A stretch of 64,000 nucleotides of DNA from Silene conica (lineage: Eukaryota; Streptophyta; Magnoliopsida; Caryophyllales; Caryophyllaceae). Every line of letters begins with the position of its first letter. Within the stretch, counting starts at the first letter, position 1. Location: NCBI GenBank assembly GCA_029255685.2, contig CM055319.2:15842247-15906246 (forward strand), given 5' to 3'. The translations under genes were made by a program, and so were the position numbers. The notes beneath the pieces were generated by a model, which did no database searches, was not told the DNA's origin, and saw only the letters and a program-made list of their open reading frames with translations. Positions 21,801 through 31,807 of this stretch are shown here, one piece after another.

Positions 21801-22032
21801 AGTAGCATCAAATAATATAGTTAATAGTATAGCTAGTTTGAAAAAAAAAGGTACATACCCTTCAAAATATGCTCGCTTTCTGAAGTTATGTTAGTCATTG
21901 CAAATTTTCGCAACCTGTTCTCCCTCCTTAAGGATAAATACAATATCAATCGCTCATCTTCAGAAAATAGTTAGACAAGATCAGCGTACATACTAGGGAT
22001 TAAAAGGCAAGGGAATCCACCCAAGGGTAATA

Positions 22033-22119
22033 CTTCCTCTATTCCATTTGGTTGTATATGTTTTCAAAATATGTGAGGGATTTTGAAAGAAGTATACAGC
22101 CAAAATAGAACAGAGGAAG
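22033..22119 (+). mobile_element. Stowaway-like MITE
   Basis: This 87-bp insertion has inverted ends (CTTCCTCTATTCCATTTGG and, inverted, CTTCCTCTGTTCTATTTTGG). TA precedes the left end, the usual mariner/Stowaway TSD, and CA follows the right end (a decayed TA). The CTTCCTCTATTCC terminus resembles the mariner-like end at 60826. It lies in the CACTA element between the protease and the captured gene. Confidence 0.65.
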
Positions 22120-22684
22120 CAACATCTATTGAAATAAATAGCTACTTACTTCAACTGAACACAGTACCAGGGAACAAAATTTTCAAAGTGTAACAAGTCA
22201 AATCAACCTTAGCCGACCAAAAAGAAGAGGGCAGTCAGTAATGAAGGGATTCCATGTTGTATGGTAAGCTGAAAAAACAGAAATAACATGCAATGAGCTT
22301 GAATTCTAGCAAATGTCCATAGACTTTTGACATTACCTTCCCCTCGGAATATCCTTGTAGTACATAATTAACCAATCCAAAATCAGCAGCAGAGATGTAA
22401 ACAAGTCTTTTTACACCTGTAGATCAAATGGTTATGTCATCCAACCAGAGTGGAAGCTATCCTGCTACAAATAATAAAACACTCGAGTCCAGTTCAAGTC
22501 TCAATTGTGTAGCAATAACACCTATAGTGGTATGTTAGGCTGGATTGCATGGCTAATCAAGTGGCCATGTATATTATAAGATAGAACAAAATACTCAGAT
22601 TGTAGTAGCATCATGAAGTATAGAGTCATTTTAAATCTGTAAAAACGAAATAAAAAGCACCAAGCAAAATTATCATAGAAAAGC

Positions 22685-23420
22685 TATTGGTTGCTAGGAA
22701 TCGAGGGCCTCAGGGAATAGGAGATTTGTCTGGGAGCGCGAGCGTTGGATCTGCAGGTTTCCACGCTAAGGGACCTGATAAATTCTGAACTGCGTGTATG
22801 GCTGTTGGTGCAGCCCGGAATGCTCCTGGGCTGGCTGGCAGATTCGCTGCAGGGTAGCAATCTGATTGTTATTGATATGGGTGCGTGCATGAGCAAAAAT
22901 TTGTGCTTGGGCTATGCTCTGTGAACTGCAGCATACATAAAATGGCTGAAGGTGCTGTGCAGAGGGCATCTCGGCAGCAACAAGTAGTGCAAGAACTACA
23001 GTATGTGTCTGGCAGAACTGGGAACTAGTTTTTGTGCTCAAGGGCGTATGTCTGATGGGCAGATGGCGAGATTTGTGAGATGCCGTATGTGCAGCAGCAG
23101 AATCAGGTCTGAAAGTAACAGCGCAGTTGTATGTACAGCCTGTAGTAGGCGCAGGCGGTCAGAAGTGTCGTGGCTATGGGCAGAATGTGAGGGACAGCAA
23201 TGACGTGCACATTTTTGCGGAATTCGTATGAGCAACATTTGGGCATCTTTATTAGGTTGATGGGCAGAGGCCAGTATGTTATGCTTCTGCTCATTGCAGG
23301 AATGCAGGAATGCATAGCAACTGGACTGTGTTGCTACTGGGACTGCTGTTCAGAAGGAACTGGTTTGAAGATGGGATCGTGCAGAGCAGAGGCTGAATGC
23401 TTGGTCTAGGGCTGTCATCT
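22685..23420. other. GC-rich segment of unknown origin within a captured intron
   Basis: This stretch is clearly richer in G and C, and in GCAG/CTGC words, than the AT-rich surroundings. On the minus strand short frames are rich in Gln, Pro, Ser and His (for example HINNNQIATLQRICQP), with stops between them. It could be a second captured gene piece, an exon-like filler or an unrecognised insertion. I do not recognise a family, and no TSD was found. Confidence 0.35.
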
Positions 23421-23689
23421 GAATATTTGGCAGGAAGAAAGAAGTAGTTCAATGCTTTTAAGTATGAAACAGTTCAGTGCTATTTTGGGCACTTGGCAGT
23501 GTTGAATAAACGTTTTTTGGCATTCGGAATTAGAGCTTTTGGGTGCGAGTGATGACAGTGATGAACGGAAGACTACAAGGAGTTTTCATAGAGCAATCTT
23601 AGATTGTTTACGAATACCTTGTATTAGACGTAGTCTCATATGTACATTTGTTTTTGTTATATTTTACACTTACCTTTTACTAAAAAAAA

Positions 23690-23845
23690 TGGTCACAACA
23701 TAAATCGAAAATGGTCCACCTTCAACTATATCTATCCACCTTCAACTATCTATCCACCTTCAACTACTGATATTGGATACTTATCTATCCGAGATTGGAT
23801 ACTTATCTATCTATCCACCTTCAACTACTGATATTTTTTTTGACA
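23690..23845 (+). repeat. Short local direct repeats in the CACTA element
   Basis: The words CCACCTTCAACTA and TTGGATACTTATCTAT recur four and two times over about 140 bp. The pair ACAACATAAATCGAAAA flanks the block at 23696 and about 23880. No coding is present. Confidence 0.6.
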
Positions 23846-24238
23846 AAAATGGTCTCCGTATGTGAAAAAAGTCCGGTAACAACATAAATCGAAAAAGTTG
23901 CAGGTTTACAAACTGAGGGACAAACTACTAGCATTATAAAGAACTAAAGACAACATACTTAACTTTGATAACAGAAGAAAAGATAATAATACAATAGCAA
24001 ACCTTTCTCTACTGCAGCTCTAATTGCATTCATATTTGCAGTACCATTGATCTTATACATAACTGAACTGGACCCAAAACCACCAACACAGGATATCTGC
24101 CAAGTTTCATAAGTCCAATTAAGTATCCAATCTTGGCAACTAAAGTTGTTAATAAATACTTAAGTTTCAATACACCAATGAAGGTAAACGTAATCTGAAA
24201 AACACGTATATGATATTCAAGGTCTCACTGATCCTAAC

Positions 24239-25417
24239 TGATGCGGATCTCTAGCTTAGATGGATCCTCCTTAAGAATATTAGTGCAGCGGAATTACACT
24301 TCTTAAGATAGATAACAAATCTGTTAGTAACTTCGATGAAATAACACAAATAATGAACGAATGATGGATGATGGACGATGATGATGAACGATGAACAATG
24401 ATGATGAACGAACAAAGTGATGAACGAATGAACAAGGCTCGGAACAAGACTTGGACGATCGTACTTGTGATCAATGGATGATGGACGAAATCTTGATGAT
24501 CAATGGATGATGGATTTTCGATGGATAGATGATGTAACTTCAACCTTCTCTCGCAAAAGATGGAATTAGCTAACACCCTGCAAATCAACCTCGCAAAGTC
24601 GATCCGAAAAACTAAGCTCGCAAACTTAATTAATGTCACTCAAAAGCTCACACAGAAACTTTATGATCTTTATTGATAATTCAATCTCAACATTTGATTC
24701 TTAAAACAAGAAAAACGGCTACCTTTTATAAGGCCTTAAACCGTGTAAAACCCTACTCTAATTAAGATAAGAATACCTTAATTAGTCCCTATTAGGAAAC
24801 CCTAATCCTACTTAAGCTCAAACAAAGTGTTTGACTAGGATTTAAGACTCCTAAACCTAATATAATTAAGACTCCTACTCCTAATATAATTAAGAATCCT
24901 TTAACAACTAGGATTCCTTATCCTACTAGAACTATGAATCCTATAACAATTAGGACTCCTATTTCTACTAGAATTGTGAAACCTACTTCTCCTAGGACTC
25001 CTATTTAACTTAGGATTTATGAATCCTATTACAATTAGGAAACCTAATACATATTCTACTAAGCCTAGGAAACATAAGTTCCTAATCTTATTTTATTCCT
25101 AACTTAAATAAAATAAACAAAACAAAAACAAACCCTAATGGCCGAAACCCTAGTGTGGTCGTGCCTCTAGGCGCGCGTTCCTAGGTCCTTCGTGCCCCAG
25201 CTCCTCTTCCTTGGAAGCTCCATACACACCTTCGTTCATATAGCCTTTAGGAAGTATCATCCAAGGATGTTCCAAAGCCTTCCGGAACCTTCTAGAATCT
25301 TCTTTTATTCCTTGTAAAGCTAATTTGAATAATCGTACGGATCCATGATCGAACCCTTTTGGTGTGAACCTTGACTTTGACTTATCTTTAGGAAAGTTTG
25401 AGCATGCACCCGCATCA
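24239..25417 (-). mobile_element. Solo LTR in a captured intron
   Basis: This 1179-bp sequence has inverted ends TGATGCGG and CCGCATCA and the 5-bp TSD CTAAC (24234-24238 and 25418-25422). On the minus strand a TATA-like TTATAAAAGG is followed about 70 bp later by AATAAA, so the LTR points minus. There is no interior or second LTR, so it is a solo LTR left by recombination between the two ends. A 93-codon minus-strand frame inside it is taken as chance. The family was not determined; the length and ends suit Ty1-type elements. Confidence 0.8.
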
Positions 25418-26164
25418 CTAACAAACTCCACTAGCTACATAATGAGGATCCACGTTATTCCAATCATTCAACAAACTAAATATATAACTAACCTTGATGC
25501 CAAGTCACGCTGTTAGCCCAAGACTCATTGATGGATGACCTTCAAGATCTAGAAACAAAAAGAAAGCAATGAAAACATTTCATACAATACAGTCATTGTC
25601 ATGCTTCACGAATACTCATAATAGAATATAGACCACGAGGAATCGAAGACCTAAAAATAAATTTACAAAAAGAATTAAATTGTGTGAGCCGAAAACTCAA
25701 CATTGCTATTTCACGAACTGCAAAACCTTATGGGCACCCTAAAATTCTTGCTGAATTAGTGTAAATTCGAAATTAAGCAATAAAACAGTAACCAGAGCGT
25801 AAATTCGAAATTACACTGAATAAAACAGTAACCAGCATCTATGATTTCTGAAAATGATGGATTTAATTGAATTAATTAACAAAATTCTCATCTTATACTC
25901 CGACTATTGTTCAATTACACTGATTTAGCTCCGACAATAAATTAATTAACAAAATTAATTGAATTCAAAGTAGAAATTTCTGGGTGTTAATACAATTACA
26001 TACCTTGATGATGATGATGAAGGAGCGAATTGATTTGAGGCACAAGTGTATAGATGAAGAAGAAGAAGCAGGCGGTATGCAGTATAGAATAAGAACACGG
26101 TACGCGGTATAGAAGAAGAAGAGGCGGAGGGTTTTGGATGACAGTTTTGTTATTCTCGTCGTTG

Positions 26165-26453
26165 ATTAATTTGGAAAACCATTAAGAGGACGGTTGAATA
26201 TTACAACCGTCTTCTTTTTTAGTAAGAGGACGGTCGAATGATACAACCGTCTTCTTTTTTAATAAGAAAATCATTAAGAGGACGGTTAATTTGACCAACC
26301 GTTCTTATTATGTTTATAAGGAGGACGGTTGTTTTGTTAACCGTCCTATTTGTAATATCACTAATGGCGCCAATTTTTTTTGGTTGATAGAGGACGGTTT
26401 CCTCCCCAACCGTCCTCTAAGAGGCGTCTTCTTATCCCAGATTTGTAGTAGTG
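26165..26453 (+). repeat. Right subterminal hairpins and terminus of the CACTA element
   Basis: There are five inverted pairs of AGGACGGTT-type sequence with AACCGTCCT-type partners, each about 25-30 bp long, and then the end GATTTGTAGTAGTG. The hairpins mirror those at the left end. Confidence 0.8.
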
Positions 26454-26533
26454 AGAGTATATAATATAGAATCAATATTGGGATCAAAACTCACGCGGTT
26501 AGGCGATCAAGAGCACGAGGCTCTGATATCAAT

Positions 26534-28003
26534 TGAAGAGTCTATTGATATGATATACTCAAGAAGGGGGGGTTGAATTGAGTATGCCTTCTTTTTCAAA
26601 TCTTCTTCGATGTGTGTGAAAGTACGATGAACGTCGAGTAGAGCAAGAATAAATAGAGACACGATATTTTAGAAGTGGTTCAGTTTCACAATTTGAAACC
26701 TACGTCCACTATTCTCGATTAATAAAATTAGTACCGACTCCGGATTACAATTTTATCAAACCTACTCGTACAACTTTAATGTTAGTTGTAACTCTATCTA
26801 GATACCGTTAAATATCTAGCTACGACAAGTACCGTTAAATACTTGCTTACAATGAGTACCGTAAAATACTCGATCTATCTTACGCTAATAAGATAAGTCT
26901 TCAATGTTCCTCGAAGTCACAATCTTGAATGAATTAGATCAATGCTGGAGCACTTGAATCTTAAAACGAATATGACAATTTTAAGCTCGAATCTTGAAGA
27001 ATGATGATCGGCAGTTTTGTCTCGATCTGCGTGAATATGTGTGTGTGATTTCGTGTTTTTCAATGTGTCACAAGTATCCTATTTATATGGAATTGTATCT
27101 AGGTTATTAAACCCTAAATGATTTAGGAATATTACTAAGACTAGAATTTTAGTCTTTAGGTAATACTACCATAAATCTAATCTTAATTGATTTAGGAAAG
27201 ATTTAATAAGATATTTTAGGTATTATATAAGGAATCAATTTCCATATCATGTTTAGGAAAGATCTTATATAATAAATAAATAGTAACCTTATTAAAAGCA
27301 ACTTCCTAAACCTTGTCAAAATATAATAAATTATATTCCATAATATAATCTAGTTTGTTTTTAAGATATCTAAATAAATACATAATTATTTATTTAATTC
27401 AATCCCACACGTTTTATGGAACGTGTCATAGTACACGTTTTCCAAAACCGTTTCAAACAATATTTAAATTATATTTTTTTGACAATTATGGTTATATAAA
27501 AATCCTTAGTTTATTAGTAATAAATAATTAACTTATAAGAAAATTATTTATTCCTATTTGACTAAAAGATATTTTATATTAACCCATTAAGATTAATAAT
27601 TCCATATTCTAAAAGTAGAATACCAATTTAAACATTAATTGTTCACGACGACTTTGGAAATCAAAATCGTTTCAACCAACACAAATTCTTCCGAACATTT
27701 CTTCATTATAGAGTTATAGCTCCAAGCTATAACTTGAATCAATCTCATACTAAAGTCATAGATGATAAGTATAACTTTAGTTCATTATGCACTTGTGATC
27801 TACTTTCAATCTTCGACTTAGTCAATCCATTGACTAATATTCTTGAATCTTTTGTACTTGATTGATGAGATCCTTTAAACTAATATTCTGTACACTTAAC
27901 ACACGATTATACGCACGAGTATATAATATATATAGCTAGACTTGTCATTATCAAAACATAAACATATATACTTAATATATACATTTGAATATATGGTTCA
28001 ACA
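26534..28003 (-). repeat. 5' LTR of SIRE copy 1
   Basis: This 1470-bp LTR reads on the minus strand from TGTTGAACCATATATTC to ATAGACTCTTCA. The primer-binding site ATTGATATCAGAGCC (tRNA-Met type) lies directly beyond it at about 26519-26533. It is closely related to the two LTRs of SIRE copy 2. Confidence 0.9.
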
Positions 28004-28815
28004 AACAGTGTCAGCCTGAGTCCTCTGGTTCTCCTAAACCTTTCGAAGTGCTTGCATGATCGTATTGGCCACGGCTGAATGTCTCACCATCCTTCAAAAG
28101 AGAAAACTTGGGTTAACTTAGCACATATCATTCACAACCAGCCTACAATACTTAGGTCCTTAAAGTACCCATCTCTTATTCATTATTTGTTTATTTGGTC
28201 AAGTTAGGTTTGGGGGTCACATGAGTGTGTCGGGAGCGATAACGCTCTGATACCAACTGTAAAACCCCACCTCGCGACAGCAGAAAAGTAAACATACAAT
28301 GTACTAAAAATGCAGCGGAATTAAAACTTTTAGAAGAAACATAACAAACATGCGAGGTGTATTATTACAAAACTGAATTGCGGAAATGGAATGAAACATA
28401 ATTAAGTATTAAGTACAAAATCACGGCCCGAGATAGCATATCCCTACAGGCACAAAATTGTTTATCAAAAATAAGGTCTAGCTAACGAATAAGGTAAATG
28501 TCAATCGATGAAGGATCATCGCTCGCTAGCCCCACGTGAAACCCCTGCACAACAATCACCAACCTACATACATGAAACATGTACGCCACAGTCAGTGGGA
28601 GAGATTAGAGATGCTCCTAGCCACAAGTTATCACAAACACATAAAAAATGTATTCACATCCTCAAACATGTATACTCCAACATAAACCACAACATGTAAA
28701 CTACACTAATCATAAATTATTATCTTACATTCACTTACCTCAAATACATCATGCCTCACTCATATATCTAACCCATACAAGCAAACATGCATATTCACCA
28801 TCATTTTCACTAGAT

Positions 28816-29100
28816 GAAGGTTCAACAGTCAACTTAAGACATAACCTAAACATAGCATACATTCAGTTTCACTAACTATGAAGGTTCAACGGTCAACTTA
28901 AGACATAACCTAAACATAACATATATTCACTTTCACTAACTATGAAAGTTCAGCAGTCAACTTAAGATATAACCTAAACATAACATACATTCATTTTCAC
29001 TAACTATGAAGGTTCATCGGCAACTTAAAACATAACCTAAACATAGCATTCAACAAGTATAAAGGTTCATCGGTCAAATTAAGACATAACCTAGATACCA
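28816..29100 (-). repeat. 64-bp tandem repeat in chromovirus copy 2 LTR
   Basis: Units starting GAAGGTTCAACAGTC recur at 28816, 28880, 28944 and 29008, an exact 64-bp step, with a shorter fifth unit near 29061. Each unit contains CAACTTAAGACATAACC. Confidence 0.85.
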
Positions 29101-29560
29101 AGTTCACTTTCACAAGCAAGGACTCGGAGGCCAACCTAAGACATACTCCTTTGCTAATCAATAAGACACTAGACTCAAAGCCAACTTAAGGCATAGACTA
29201 GCATACAATCACTCAATAAGTGAAGGACTCAGAGGCCAACTTAAGGCACACCCCTTTACTACATCACATGACACTAGACTCAGAAGCCAACTTAAGGCAT
29301 ACTCTAACATCCAACAACTGTATTTCAGGCACGACATCAACAACATATGTACCCCGTCGTACAATTGCTCTACTTGTCAGACTCAGAGGCCAACTTAAGG
29401 CATGTTCTGACATGATCACATAAAACATGACTGGGCTCAAAGGCCAACTTAAGGCATATCTCAGACACGACATAAATACATATATAGGGCCAGAGGCCAA
29501 CTTAAGTCATATCCCCATATATGACAACTAGTTCACGTATTAAGCTTAGAGGCCAACTTA
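29101..29560 (-). repeat. Second tandem family in chromovirus copy 2 LTR
   Basis: About eight irregular units of 50-70 bp share the core AGAGGCCAACTTAAGGCATA. The core is related to the CAACTTAAGACATA part of the neighbouring 64-bp array, so both may derive from one ancestral unit. Confidence 0.75.
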
Positions 29561-29949
29561 AGACATAGCTCAATACGCATGAATACAATATACATCCAAT
29601 TCTCTTAGACTCTTAAGTTACCTATAACCCATTACATTTCACAAGCATAGGAGATAACCATTTTAATTAAACTCACAATTCAAGTCTCTTAAGACTCACC
29701 ACTGATAAGCCGATTGACTATTATAAGCTAATTAACTAAATTCCAAAAGCTTTAATCTCAAATGCTTAAGAACTAAATACTTAAGACAAGCACTAATCAC
29801 ATTACTATTCCTCATCTAACTAGTTTATATACATTAACTAAGTATATATATCCTCGAAACATTGTTTAAACATGCTAAGAACAAATGGGTAAGAAACACC
29901 CAAAACAGCCTACGAATTATAATAAAATCAGAACCTACAGTGGTCCATT

Positions 29950-30004
29950 GCGCAGCCTGCGCAAGTCACAGCGCAGCCTGCGCCCTCCTGGGCGCAGCCT
30001 GCGC
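29950..30004. repeat. Triple palindrome GCGCAGCCTGCGC at 21-bp steps
   Basis: The perfect odd-length palindrome GCGCAGCCTGCGC starts at 29950, 29971 and 29992, exactly 21 bp apart, with different 8-bp spacers. It is a GC-rich island in an AT-rich LTR and shares its spacing with the Athila cassettes. Confidence 0.9.
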
Positions 30005-31000
30005 TCTCCTGCGAGAATGAATTCTCAGACGCGATTTCTGCATTATTCAGATTTAACCCAAACTTCGACAGAGACTTCCAAGCTATGAATTCAAGCATGT
30101 AATCTACTCTATCAGCACATAATATTCCCAAACAATTCCTAGTGGTTCATCCTCATCAATCTTAAACATAAAAACATTGATTAAATTCACTTAACCATCA
30201 ATTAAGCAAGAACTCAAAATTGTGATGGATATACAAAGTTCATCAATAATCATCATAAACTCAACCACAATACTCCAATACTTTCTGAAATTACTCCTCA
30301 AACATCTACAACATATAATCATCCTCAAATTTACCATAAAATCACACATAAACACATATCACATGATTATAACAACAAAGCCAAGTAATCTCATCACGGT
30401 CACCTGTTTTAAGCGTCTTGTCCGCTAGCTTCTTCAACGACAAAATAATCCTTCTCCATATCTTCTAAATCCGCACCTTAAAACAACATAAACAAGGGAT
30501 TAGAGACTGTTTTCGAATTTAATCCCAAAACACCCCGGAATTCAAATGGAACGATTTAAAAATTGAAAGAGATAGATGAGACGGTAATGCGACATGGAAT
30601 GCGTAGGAGAAAACCTTACCTGAAACGGAGTCGAATTGAGATCAGGAAAAACAATTTTGTGAATTGGGAAATATGAAAATGAAGGAGAAGAAGTATTTTG
30701 ATTTTGTTTTTTTTGAACTTGGAAAATAAGTAAATGAGGGTTTGTGAGGAATTAAGTGGGAAGGTTCCTCAACAATTGCTTTTATGCTTACTTTAAGAGT
30801 CGGGTTTTAGTAAGTGACTCGGGATTTTAGGAAACGGAAATGCCAAGGAATCTTTTTACATTTTAAGACTATTTAATCTCAAGACGGAACTTATACGCTA
30901 TTTTTAAAATATATGTTTACGAATTAAAGAAATATCATTTAATTCCGAAAAATGTTTTAATTAATTTAAAAATAAGGTTTACGAAATAAGGGATGTTACA

Positions 31001-31250
31001 ATTAAAATCTCCATACACAATATATTGATATCACCAACAATCCAATCATCTAACAAGTGTCGACCGTTAGTCCCACAATCAACCCCGCTTGCACGCGGCA
31101 AGCGTTACCTAGACAATTAATGTGCACATCCCCTCAATGTCGAGAACCACGGAGGGCGATCGTAGGATTGAGAGCCATTTCCCATCAATGGTCCGGAAAA
31201 TAACTTCCATATCTCAACTCAAATGCTCATGTGATATAAGGCTTAGAAAC
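31001..31250. other. Unclassified segment between chromovirus copy 2 and Athila copy 3
   Basis: This 250-bp stretch is bounded left by the chromovirus LTR end and right by the Athila LTR start, and it is the only sequence common to both halves of the nest. No frame longer than chance and no repeat ends are seen. It may be part of an older LTR element or host DNA. Confidence 0.4.
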
Positions 31251-31807
31251 TGATACCCGTCGTTGTGGGTGTCAAAGATAAAATTTATATTTCCGAACTA
31301 AGACTAACAAAAGCTAGTAGAAGTACGGGTCGAACGACAAGGAGGCAATGTCTATTTGCGTTTTTAATTGTTCAGTCACAAAAATGGGGGGGATTTTGTT
31401 GGTGATTGAGAATTATGCTAGCGACGAAAATAATAAAAATAAAAGCAATAACTAAAATAAAGATGCAAACAAATGAGAAAGAATACTAAGATGTTTGGTT
31501 CACTATAGTTATGATGGCATAAAATTCAAGGTAAGTCCGTATTGCAGTTGCGTAAGCAAGGGGTATAACAAATCCTCTCGGTCTATGTTATCTAATAGCT
31601 CCTTTCGGCCTATGCTATTAGTTCCTAGGTCTCACGAATATTGGGTGTCCACAATAAGGGTGATTCCTAAAGTCTAGGTCACATACCTTTCAGTCTTAGC
31701 AACCTATCCATCTTAAAACGGCGTTAACCAATGCCTTTCCCGTATCTTTCAATCTTGGGTAAGTCATTACTAGCGTCCTATAAGCCTCCTTTCGGTCTCG
31801 TCATAGG
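31251..31807 (-). repeat. Athila copy 3 LTR, first part
   Basis: It starts TGATACCCGTCGTTGTGGG, matching inverted the end of the Athila copy 1 LTR. The last five bases, ATAGG, are the left TSD copy of SIRE copy 2. Confidence 0.8.

Larger units (their letters stand above)
22337..25548 (-). pseudogene. Captured exons of an NAD(P)-binding Rossmann-fold gene
   Basis: Three minus-strand exons are bounded by normal splice sites. Exon 25493-25548 ends INESWANSVTWHQ. Exon 24003-24096 reads ISCVGGFGSSSVMYKING and TANMNAIRAAVEKG. Exon 22337-22416 reads VKRLVYISAADFGLVNY and GYSEGK. These resemble the plant atypical short-chain dehydrogenase type of Arabidopsis At5g10730/At1g32220 (from memory). The junction 24003/22416 keeps the frame (AAAG joined to GT restores Lys-Gly-Val). 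The first exon has TGA where Gly is expected. The cofactor-binding N-terminus and the C-terminus are absent. A solo LTR and a GC-rich block lie in its introns. Confidence 0.75.
20364..26453 (-). mobile_element. CACTA element carrying captured host-gene exons
   Basis: This 6090-bp element has ends CACTACTATAAAA (left) and, inverted, CACTACTACAAATC (right), with the 3-bp TSD AGA (20361-20363 and 26454-26456). The unfilled site is present in SIRE copy 2 near 33320-33322, which proves the borders. Both ends carry arrays of AGGACGGTT hairpins. Inside are the 3' end of a Ulp1-like protease gene, exons of an NAD(P)-binding host gene, a MITE and a solo LTR, all gene pieces on the minus strand. No TNP2-type transposase is recognisable, so the element looks non-autonomous. 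Confidence 0.92.
17173..28003 (-). mobile_element. SIRE-type Ty1 LTR element, copy 1 (broken, multiply interrupted)
   Basis: In the window this minus-strand element comprises its 5' LTR (26534-28003), primer site, leader, gag and the start of pol (down to 18514). It is then cut by the Harbinger element and by Athila copy 1; the remainder lies beyond the left edge. A CACTA element interrupts it between leader and gag. The sequence is close to SIRE copy 2, which serves as an uninterrupted reference at both DNA-transposon sites. Expected TSD on the right is AACAG (28004-28008). The coding part is broken, with several breaks besides the insertions. Confidence 0.85.
28004..31000 (-). mobile_element. 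Chromovirus-like LTR element, copy 2 (partial, minus strand)
   Basis: In the window are the 5' LTR (28258-31000), the primer site TTGGTATCAGAGCG (complement just left of 28258), a leader and the first codons of gag (start near 28090, MVR at the N-terminus, as in copy 3). SIRE copy 1 interrupts gag there, and the rest lies past the left edge. The expected TSD on the right is ATTAA (31001-31005). Completeness cannot be judged. Confidence 0.8.
28258..31000 (-). repeat. 5' LTR of chromovirus copy 2
   Basis: This 2743-bp LTR reads on the minus strand from TGTAACATCCCTTATTTCG to GAGGTGGGGTTTTACA. It shares its start and end with copy 3 but has its own tandem arrays (28816-29560) and a triple GCGCAGCCTGCGC block (29950-30004). 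Confidence 0.85.

Noticed and set aside
22766-23041. 91-codon minus-strand frame as a gene
   Set aside because: No start context, domain or continuation was found. It is reported only as part of the GC-rich segment.
25150-25431. 93-codon minus-strand frame
   Set aside because: It lies wholly inside the solo LTR, overlaps its regulatory region and has no recognisable domain.
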